Part shown: positions 1 to 4,561 of the stretch, piece after piece
How the letters are laid out: each line of letters starts with the position of its first letter
Position numbering within the stretch: the first letter of the stretch is position 1
Assembly: GCA_028290165.1 (NCBI GenBank)
Contig: JAQGKJ010000484.1
Location: forward strand, 1 to 5,528
Source of the DNA: Bradyrhizobium sp.
Lineage (GTDB): Bacteria; Pseudomonadota; Alphaproteobacteria; Rhizobiales; Xanthobacteraceae
Direction: 5' to 3'
DNA: 5,528 nt
The notes under the pieces: generated by a model
Databases searched by the model: none
Told to the model about the DNA's origin: nothing
Seen by the model: the letters and a program-made list of their open reading frames with translations, nothing else
Position numbers and translations under genes: made by a program

Positions 1-941
1 AGCGCAAGCTGAAGGTCGTGGTCGCCTGCGGCAACGGCACCGCGGGCGCGTTCGCACCGCAGGTGATGGAAGCGATCGGCTGCGAGGTGGTGCCGCTCGA
101 CACCGAGCTCGATCATACTTTTCCGAAATACAATCCCAATCCCGAAGACATGGAAATGCTGCACGCGATCCGCGACGCGGTGCTCGAGCACAAGGCCGAC
201 GTCGGCTTAGGTTTCGACGGCGACGGTGACCGCTGCGGCGTGGTCGACAATACCGGCGAAGAGATCTTTGCCGACAAGGTGGGTGTGATGCTGGCGCGCG
301 ACATGTCGGCGATCACCAAGAACGCCCAGTTCGTGGTCGACGTCAAATCGACTGGCCTGTTCATCACCGATCCGGTGCTGCAAAAGCAGGGCGCCAGGAC
401 CACCTACTGGAAGACCGGTCATTCCTACATGAAGCGCCGCACCAACGAGTTGGGGGCGCTCGCGGGTTTCGAGAAGTCCGGCCACTTCTTCTTCAACAAG
501 CCGTTCGGCCGCGGTTATGACGACGGCCTGATCTCGGCGATTGCGGTCTGCGAGATGCTGGATCGGGCGCCCGGCAAGTCGATGGCGGATTTGAAAGATG
601 CGCTGCCGAAAACGTGGTCGTCGCCGACGATGTCGCCGCATTGCGCCGACGAGACCAAATACGGCGTCGTCGACGCGGTGGTGAAGCATTTCGAGGCGAT
701 GCAGAAGAAGGGCGAGAAGGTTTCGGGGCAAAAGATCCGCGATCTCGTCACCGTCAACGGCGTCCGCGTCACCGCCGAGGATGGCAGCTGGGGCTTGGTG
801 CGGGCCTCCTCCAACAAGCCGGAACTGGTGGTCGTGGTCGAGAGCCCGGTCAGCGAACGGCGTATGCGCGACATGTTCGAGGCGATGGATTCGGTGCTGC
901 GCACGCATCCCGAGGTCGGCGAGTACAATCAGAAGATTTGA
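1..941 (+). CDS. Phosphomannomutase/phosphoglucomutase, C-terminal part (5' end outside window)
   Basis: Member of the alpha-D-phosphohexomutase family, which interconverts hexose 6-phosphates and 1-phosphates in the cytoplasm. This supplies mannose-1-P or glucose-1-P for nucleotide sugars used in polysaccharide and lipopolysaccharide synthesis. The reading frame is already open at base 3 (RKLKVVVACGNGTAG), so the N-terminal domain with the phosphoserine lies upstream; about 312 residues are visible. Numbering from the GTG at base 18: the metal-binding loop DGDGD is at 67-71, followed by R72; the sugar-recognition loop FEKSGH is at 151-156; the C-terminal phosphate-binding loop RASSNKPEL is at 262-270. 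All three are intact, so the enzyme should be active. Full-length relatives are usually about 450-500 residues. Family motifs do not separate mannose from glucose specificity, so no symbol is given. The gene converges on the Lrp-type regulator, 135 bases away. Confidence 0.93.
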   Translation, partial: RKLKVVVACGNGTAGAFAPQVMEAIGCEVVPLDTELDHTFPKYNPNPEDMEMLHAIRDAVLEHKADVGLGFDGDGDRCGVVDNTGEEIFADKVGVMLARDMSAITKNAQFVVDVKSTGLFITDPVLQKQGARTTYWKTGHSYMKRRTNELGALAGFEKSGHFFFNKPFGRGYDDGLISAIAVCEMLDRAPGKSMADLKDALPKTWSSPTMSPHCADETKYGVVDAVVKHFEAMQKKGEKVSGQKIRDLVTVNGVRVTAEDGSWGLVRASSNKPELVVVVESPVSERRMRDMFEAMDSVLRTHPEVGEYNQKI

Positions 942-953
942 GGCTTTTCGACT

Positions 954-1056
954 CGTCATCGCCGGGCTTGACCCGCGAGCAACACTGACGGTCGTCACAC
1001 CCCGCGAAAGCGCGGTATCCAGTACGCCGATCGCCCGCCTTCGCGGGCGATGACAG
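954..1056. repeat. Degenerate palindromic intergenic repeat between convergent genes
   Basis: The gap between the mutase stop and the regulator stop is filled by repeat-like sequence. It opens with CGTCATCGCCGGGCTTGAC (954-972), which resembles the left end of the repeat at 4083. A first perfect hairpin is CCGCG-AAAG-CGCGG (1002-1015). A second is ATCGCCCGC-CTTC-GCGGGCGAT, with 9-bp arms at 1030-1038 and 1043-1051. The outer sequence GTCACACCCCGCGAAAG (994-1010) is an imperfect inverse of the right end near 1039-1055. From memory, such paired palindromes are common between genes in Bradyrhizobium. No T tract follows either hairpin, so this is not a canonical intrinsic terminator. It may still shield the two converging transcripts from each other. 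Confidence 0.6.
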
Positions 1057-1076
1057 AGTAATGCGGCGACGAAGCC

Positions 1077-1580
1077 CTACGCCATCGCCGGTATCGGCAA
1101 CGCGGTGACCGACTTGATCTTCTCCATCGCGAAACGCGAGGTGACGTTCTTCAGCGGCACCGCGCCGATCAACTTTTTATAGAATACGTCGTAGCTCTGC
1201 ATGTCGGCGACGACGACGCGCAGCATGTAGTCGACGTCGCCGGCCATCCGGTAAAACTCCATCACCTCCGGCATCGCGCTGACGGCGTCGGCGAATTTCC
1301 GCAGCCAGGCCTCGGAATGATCGGCGCTCTCGACCGAAACGAAAACCGAGATGCCGAGCCCGATCTTGTTCTGGTCGACCAGCGCGACCCGGCGCAGGAT
1401 CACGCCGTCGGCTTCCAGGCGCTGGATGCGCTTCCAGCACGGTGTCGAGGAAAGCCCCACCCGGTCGCCGATCTCGGCGACGGAGAGCGAAGCGTCCTCC
1501 TGAAGCACCGTCAGAATCTTTCGGTCGATGGCGTCGAGGCGGCGGTTGGGCTCATGGAGCTGAACGGCGAGGTCGGTCAT
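1077..1580 (-). CDS. Lrp/AsnC-family transcriptional regulator
   Basis: A 167-residue protein with the normal two-domain Lrp/AsnC build. The N-terminal winged helix-turn-helix begins with LDAIDRKIL (15-23); its helices lie near SVAEIGDRVG (33-42) and SSTPCWKRIQRLEADG (44-59, the recognition helix and its continuation). The C-terminal RAM effector-binding and oligomerisation domain covers about 70-155. It includes the GDVDY turn at 114-118, typical of the family's ligand pocket, and the closing FAMEKIKSVTALPI (150-163). Such proteins assemble as dimers to octamers, bind DNA as dimers, and usually sense an amino acid; the ligand here cannot be told from sequence. The ATG at 1580 fits the family N-terminus, although only a weak GGA lies upstream, 11 bases from the start. 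A promoter and a palindrome just upstream suggest self-regulation. The gene lies downstream of the PfkB kinase on the same strand, with 102 bases between. Confidence 0.93.
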   Translation of the reverse strand: MTDLAVQLHEPNRRLDAIDRKILTVLQEDASLSVAEIGDRVGLSSTPCWKRIQRLEADGVILRRVALVDQNKIGLGISVFVSVESADHSEAWLRKFADAVSAMPEVMEFYRMAGDVDYMLRVVVADMQSYDVFYKKLIGAVPLKNVTSRFAMEKIKSVTALPIPAMA

Positions 1581-1613
1581 GAGAACTTTGTTCCATTTAT
1601 GGAGCGGATTACC

Positions 1614-1642
1614 CTCATATATAGAAGATTCTTCTATGACAA
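1614..1642 (-). promoter_or_regulatory. Probable sigma70-type promoter of the Lrp/AsnC regulator
   Basis: On the minus strand there is a TTGTCA (1642 to 1637), a 17-base spacer, then TATGAG (1619 to 1614). They match TTGACA and TATAAT at 4 of 6 positions each. Transcription would start near 1607 and leave a leader of roughly 27 bases before the ATG at 1580. The segment is clearly AT-richer than its surroundings. I see no T-tailed terminator after the upstream kinase gene, so readthrough from that operon could add to expression. Confidence 0.5.
1621..1637. promoter_or_regulatory. 17-bp perfect palindrome, candidate Lrp-type operator
   Basis: ATAGAAGATTCTTCTAT is a perfect palindrome with 8-bp arms around one central base. 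Its inner 15 bases, TAGAAGATTCTTCTA (1622-1636), agree with the E. coli Lrp consensus YAGHAWATTWTDCTR, as I recall it, at 13 positions. The two mismatches are symmetrical. It sits in the -35/-10 spacer of the predicted regulator promoter, 41 bases upstream of the ATG. Binding by the gene's own product would block RNA polymerase, so autorepression is the natural reading. The palindrome is seen directly; the regulator that binds it is inferred. Confidence 0.6.
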
Positions 1643-1682
1643 GCCCCTATCGGTCCGTCCGCGCCGTACCGGGCGCCGGGGC

Positions 1683-2624
1683 CTAGCTCAAAAGCTCTGA
1701 GACTTCAGCACGTTGCGGGGCTGCAAAGGCGCCGCCGAAGCGGGTGCATTTCAGGGCTGCGGCGGCCGAGGCGAACCGCAGCGCTTCCGGAATGTCCTGA
1801 TTTTCGGTGATGGCGAGCGCGAAGGCGCCATGGAATACGTCGCCGGCGCCGAGCGTATCCACGGTATGCACCGGGAAGGCCGGGGTCTGCTGCAGGTTCT
1901 GCTGTTCGTCGAGCCAGAGTGTGCCTTGCGCGCCGCGGGTTCCCGCCAGGAACGACGGGGTTAGTTTTGCAACTTTCTTCAGCGCCTCGCCGTCGTCGGG
2001 AACGCCGGCGGTGGACTGCAGCGCCTCGCTGGAAAACACCAGATGCGAGGACGCCGTGAGCAGGCCCTCCCGCATCGACATGGTGCGGTCGACGTCGACG
2101 ATGACGGGAATGCCGCGCCGGCGCGCCTCGGCGCAGAGATCGGTGCAGAATTCCGCGCAGCGGTTCTCGGTCAGGATGGCGTGACAATCCTCCAGCAGTT
2201 CGTCGGCATCCGGCAATTGTACCTTCCACAACTCCGGATCGCGGAAGGTGACGATGGTGCGCTCGCCGCTCGGGTCGATCATGATGTTCGAGATCGGCGT
2301 CACCAGCCCCGGCATGTGCACGATGTGTTTGGTGTCGATGCCCTCATGCGCGAGCTTGTCGAAAATATAACGGCTCGATGTCTCCCGCGCGTCGCCCATC
2401 GGGCCGCAGATCGAGGCGCGGCCGCCGAGGCGCACGATACCGATCGCCGCGTTGAGCGCGTTGCCGCCGCAGATCTCGTCGAAATGGCTGGCATTCACCT
2501 TGAAGCCGCGCTCCGGCAGTTCCTGAATCCGAAACGTCAGGTCGCGCACCGGCATGCCGATGCAGAGAATGCGCGGAGGGATTTTCGGCGCGGCAGCCTG
2601 AAAGTTCATCGGCTCGTCCATCAT
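1683..2624 (-). CDS. PfkB/ribokinase-family carbohydrate kinase
   Basis: A 313-residue cytoplasmic kinase that should transfer phosphate from ATP to a sugar or sugar-like hydroxyl. The substrate-side glycine motif GGNALNAA is at 53-60, where relatives have GGxxxN. TRGAQG (229-234) is in the nucleotide region. The second PfkB signature DTLGAGDVFHGAFA is at 256-269, with the anion-hole GAG (259-261) and catalytic base D262. Length is normal and no key residue is missing. The tail from 256 to about 298 (GAGDVFHGA, RFASAAAALKCTR, GG) resembles my recollection of E. coli YihV, the sulfofructose kinase, more than ribokinase or fructokinase. That places it in a YihV-like branch but does not prove the substrate. 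The ATG at 2624 is preferred because GGAGGG (2640 to 2635) lies 10 bases upstream; a second ATG follows directly at 2621. The 67-base gap from nudC contains no recognised site. Confidence 0.9.
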   Translation of the reverse strand: MMDEPMNFQAAAPKIPPRILCIGMPVRDLTFRIQELPERGFKVNASHFDEICGGNALNAAIGIVRLGGRASICGPMGDARETSSRYIFDKLAHEGIDTKHIVHMPGLVTPISNIMIDPSGERTIVTFRDPELWKVQLPDADELLEDCHAILTENRCAEFCTDLCAEARRRGIPVIVDVDRTMSMREGLLTASSHLVFSSEALQSTAGVPDDGEALKKVAKLTPSFLAGTRGAQGTLWLDEQQNLQQTPAFPVHTVDTLGAGDVFHGAFALAITENQDIPEALRFASAAAALKCTRFGGAFAAPQRAEVSELLS

Positions 2625-2691
2625 GTCCGTCCAGCCCTCCGACGGAACCTGATATTCGCTATTAATCGACTACCCATTGGCGGGGTTCCAG

Positions 2692-3642
2692 CTATGCGCG
2701 TTTGCCCAAGTCTATCTGCAGCCAGCGCCCGACTAAATGATGGGCACTGGCAAACGGGTGAGGCCCTGCAAGGCCGTCAGGATGTTCCCGCTTCAGCATC
2801 AGGGTTGCTTCCGCGCGGTCGAACCAGCGCGCGTCTTCCAGCTCAGTGCGGTCGACGACGATGTCCTCATTGGTGGCGCGCGCGGTGCATCCGATCATCA
2901 GGGATGACGGATAGGGCCAGGGCTGCGTCATGTAATAGTTGACATCGGTGCAGCGGATTCCGGATTCCTCAAAAATCTCGCGCCGGACCGCGTCCTCGAT
3001 GGTCTCGGCGGCCTCGACGAATCCTGCGAGGCACGAATACATCCCGGCCGGGAATTGCTTCTGCCGCCCGAGCAGGCATTTGTCGCCGGAGGTGACCAGC
3101 ATGATCACGACGGGGTCGGTGCGCGGAAAATGCTCGGCCCTGCAGTTGGGGCAGTCGCGCTTCCAGCCGCCTTCCTTCATTGCCGTGCGGGTTCCGCAAT
3201 TGGCGCAGTAGCCATGGCGCTGATGCCAGCTCACCATCGATTTCGCCATCGCGATCGCGGAGAGCTGATCGGGCGGCACCACGCCCTGCATCGCCATGCC
3301 GCGCAGTTCGGTGACCGCGACGTCGTTACGCGGCAGCAATTGCTCCACCGCTGCGGCCGAGATGCCCATGCCGAACACGGCGGCGCCGTCGCGCAGGCCC
3401 AAGAAGATCGTGCCGGGATTGGCGCCGAATTTCAGCGCTTCGTCGATGCCGAGGAGCGCGCGCGGACCTTCCGCCTCCTGCTTCACCACCAGCGAGTCAC
3501 GGTAGACCACATAGGCGCGGGCATCGCGGTGCCCCTCGAGTGCCATTAGTTTTGCATCGTCGCCGCGCAGATGCGCGGCGCGATCGAGAATATTGCTGAC
3601 GAAGGCTGGCCGCCCCAGGGGAAACTTGTCGAATGCTGTCAT
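2692..3642 (-). CDS. nudC: NAD(H) diphosphatase, NudC-type Nudix hydrolase
   Basis: Hydrolyses the pyrophosphate of NADH/NAD+ to NMN(H) and AMP; E. coli NudC also removes NAD caps from RNA 5' ends. The 316-residue protein has the full domain order: an N-terminal domain (about 10-135), a zinc ribbon with C146-x2-C149 and C164-x2-C167, then the Nudix domain. The Nudix box GX5EX7REXXEEXG runs 207-228, with E213, R221, E222, E225 and E226 all present. TQPWPYPSS (239-247) matches the SQPWPFPxS array that marks NAD(H) pyrophosphatases among Nudix proteins, so specificity is well supported. E. coli NudC has about 257 residues; the extra length here is mainly N-terminal. Its ATG is 3 bases after the HIT gene's stop, with only a poorly spaced AGGA, so translation is probably coupled to the HIT gene. 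Confidence 0.95.
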   Translation of the reverse strand: MTAFDKFPLGRPAFVSNILDRAAHLRGDDAKLMALEGHRDARAYVVYRDSLVVKQEAEGPRALLGIDEALKFGANPGTIFLGLRDGAAVFGMGISAAAVEQLLPRNDVAVTELRGMAMQGVVPPDQLSAIAMAKSMVSWHQRHGYCANCGTRTAMKEGGWKRDCPNCRAEHFPRTDPVVIMLVTSGDKCLLGRQKQFPAGMYSCLAGFVEAAETIEDAVRREIFEESGIRCTDVNYYMTQPWPYPSSLMIGCTARATNEDIVVDRTELEDARWFDRAEATLMLKREHPDGLAGPHPFASAHHLVGRWLQIDLGKRA

Positions 3643-3645
3643 GTC

Positions 3646-4071
3646 CTAACCAAGCCAGATCTTGCGGCGAAGCGCGCTGATGAAGGTCTGCACTTCCTCC
3701 GCGTCATGCGCGAGCGGCGGCATCACCCCCCAGACCGGACGCGGCCAGGCGGCGTCGCTGGAGCGGCGGGCGATGACGTGCACGTGCAGTTGCGGCACCA
3801 GGTTGCCAAGCGCGGCGATATTCAGCTTGTCGCACCTGGTGACCTCTTTCAGCGCGCGGGCGACGCGGCTGATCTCGGTCATCAACTGCGACTGCTCGAC
3901 CTCGTCGAGATCGATGATCTCCGCGGCCTCATGCCGGCGCGGCACCAGCAACAGCCACGGGTAGTGCGCATCCTTGATGACCAGCACCCGGCACAGCGGC
4001 AGGTCGCCGATGTCGATGGTGTCTTCCTTGAGCCGGGAGTGTAGCGACCAGGTGGAGGCGTTGGCGGGCAT
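3646..4071 (-). CDS. HIT-family (histidine triad) nucleotide-binding hydrolase/transferase
   Basis: A 141-residue protein with the HIT fold features: the strand VLVIKDAHYPWLLLVPRR (29-46), a helical middle, then the active-site stretch LVPQLHVHVIARR (91-103). HIT proteins cleave or transfer nucleoside monophosphates from substrates such as nucleoside phosphoramidates and dinucleoside polyphosphates. The usual triad H-x-H-x-H reads Q94-L-H96-V-H98 here. The first His is Gln, but the middle His, the nucleophile in the family, is kept, so activity is likely. The aromatic stretch after the triad (SSDAAWPRPVWG, 104-115) resembles proteobacterial HIT relatives. The ATG at 4071 has AAGGA (4082 to 4078) 6 bases upstream. 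It is the first gene of the minus-strand group and is followed at once by nudC, which suggests a shared nucleotide-phosphate role. The exact substrate is unknown. Confidence 0.92.
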   Translation of the reverse strand: MPANASTWSLHSRLKEDTIDIGDLPLCRVLVIKDAHYPWLLLVPRRHEAAEIIDLDEVEQSQLMTEISRVARALKEVTRCDKLNIAALGNLVPQLHVHVIARRSSDAAWPRPVWGVMPPLAHDAEEVQTFISALRRKIWLG

Positions 4072-4082
4072 GCATTTTCCTT

Positions 4083-4264
4083 CGTCATGCCGGCCTTGCC
4101 GCCTTCGCTAAAGCTTCGGCGAGCCCGGGACTGGTGGCCCGTCGAAGCCTCGGCCTAGACGGGTGCCGGGCATCCTCGTCCTGACGGTATCGCTACAAGA
4201 AAGACGTGGATGGCCGAACATCTTGCGTGAAAACGCGCTTCGCGCTTTTGCCCGGCCATGACGG
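4083..4264. repeat. Interspersed palindromic repeat with CGTCATG...CATGACG ends
   Basis: The segment opens with CGTCATGCCGGCC (4083-4095) and closes with the inverse CCGGCCATGACG (4252-4263); the two ends differ by one base. Inside are a near-palindrome CCGCCTTCGCTAAAGCTTCGG (approximately 4099-4119), the stretch AAAGACGTGGATGGCCG (4199-4215), and a hairpin with arms GCGC-TTC-GCGC flanked by AAAA and TTTT (4230-4249). From memory, this wording (GACGTGGATGGCCG, CGCGCTTCGCGCTTTTGC, CCGGCCATGACG) recurs widely in Bradyrhizobium intergenic DNA. It codes for nothing I can recognise. It may be a mosaic of more than one repeat unit. Confidence 0.65.
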
Positions 4265-4266
4265 CA

Positions 4267-4294
4267 ACTAAAGCCTTTCCGTGTTTCTGCACAA
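4267..4294 (-). promoter_or_regulatory. Possible promoter of the HIT-nudC(-kinase) operon
   Basis: On the minus strand CTTGTGC (TTGTGC at 4294 to 4289) is followed after 16 bases by TTTAGT (4272 to 4267). The match to TTGACA is modest (3 of 6) and to TATAAT fair (4 of 6). If real, the transcript would start near 4260 and carry the whole repeat in a leader of about 190 bases. No better candidate was seen between the repeat and the HIT start, which are separated only by the ribosome binding site. Confidence 0.25.
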
Positions 4295-4320
4295 GCCCCG
4301 CAAACGAGCCCCCGCCACGC

Positions 4321-4351
4321 TTGCTTTCCGCCCCTTTTGGCCCCAAATAAG
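4321..4351 (+). promoter_or_regulatory. Possible promoter of the 4.5S RNA gene
   Basis: CTTGCTT (TTGCTT at 4321-4326) fits the alphaproteobacterial -35 preference for CTTG. AATAAG (4346-4351) matches TATAAT at 4 of 6 positions, but the spacer is 19 bases, longer than ideal. The start would fall near 4357-4358, exactly where the first stem of the 4.5S RNA begins, and this agreement is the main support. It lies back to back with the minus-strand candidate at 4267-4294. Confidence 0.35.
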
Positions 4352-4355
4352 GGCC

Positions 4356-4455
4356 GGGAGATTGGCGGTGGACGAGCCACTCGCCAACCGGGTCAGGTCC
4401 GGAAGGAAGCAGCCCTAACGAGGTCCGGATCGGGTCGCTCGTCAATCTCCTACCT
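4356..4455 (+). ncRNA. ffs: 4.5S RNA, signal recognition particle RNA (small bacterial type)
   Basis: The RNA partner of Ffh in the signal recognition particle, which delivers membrane proteins to FtsY and the translocon. The conserved apical domain is unmistakable: GGTCAGGTCCGGAAGGAAGC (4391-4410) followed by AGCCCTAACGAGG (4411-4423). It contains the GGAA tetraloop closed by C-G pairs and the asymmetric loop that binds the Ffh M domain. The ends pair: GGAGATTG (4357-4364) with CAATCTCC (4443-4450), and GACGAGC (4371-4377) with GCTCGTC (4437-4443; base 4443 can join only one stem at a time). There is no Alu domain, as in other proteobacteria. The exact ends are estimates. A T tract follows at 4457-4462, and dnaX starts 106 bases after the estimated 3' end. 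Confidence 0.95.
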
Positions 4456-4462
4456 GTTTTTT
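4443..4462 (+). terminator. Probable 3' end and termination signal of ffs
   Basis: The 3' strand of the closing stem (4443-4450) is followed by TACCTG and six T residues (4457-4462). The RNA's own long hairpin may act as the terminator stem. Whether some transcripts continue into dnaX cannot be decided from the sequence. Confidence 0.5.
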
Positions 4463-4561
4463 GAGCGAATCGCGCAAGATGGGGTGGCCCGCCCTGCGCT
4501 GGATTCTGTTCCCTTTCCGCAACGCCGGCTTCGAGAGACAATCAGAGTTGCGGATCGATCG

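Noticed and set aside
207..998. Long minus-strand open frame (263 codons) opposite the mutase.
   Set aside because: Composition is rich in Arg, His and Ala with no motif. It mirrors a well-conserved gene and is the usual antisense artefact in GC-rich DNA.
1030..1051. Intrinsic terminator for the mutase or the regulator.
   Set aside because: The 9-bp stem is perfect but no T run follows on either strand; it fits better as part of an interspersed repeat.
1683..2624. Part of a sulfoglycolysis operon.
   Set aside because: Only the kinase resembles a sulfoglycolytic enzyme. No isomerase, aldolase, reductase or sulfosugar transporter gene is in the window.
2644..2689. Inverted repeat GGAACC...GGTTCC in the nudC-kinase gap, considered as a terminator or operator.
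   Set aside because: Arms are only 6 bp with a 34-base loop and no T tract, so chance is an adequate explanation. The AT-rich ATTAAT nearby has no convincing -35 partner.
2043..2942. Plus-strand open frame (299 codons) across the kinase and nudC.
   Set aside because: It runs antisense to two clearly recognisable genes and their gap, with Arg/His/Ala-rich low-complexity content and no domain.
4155..4541. Minus-strand open frames (4108-4380 and 4155-4541) over the intergenic region.
   Set aside because: They run through the repeat and antisense through the 4.5S RNA gene, with no ribosome binding site or protein motif.
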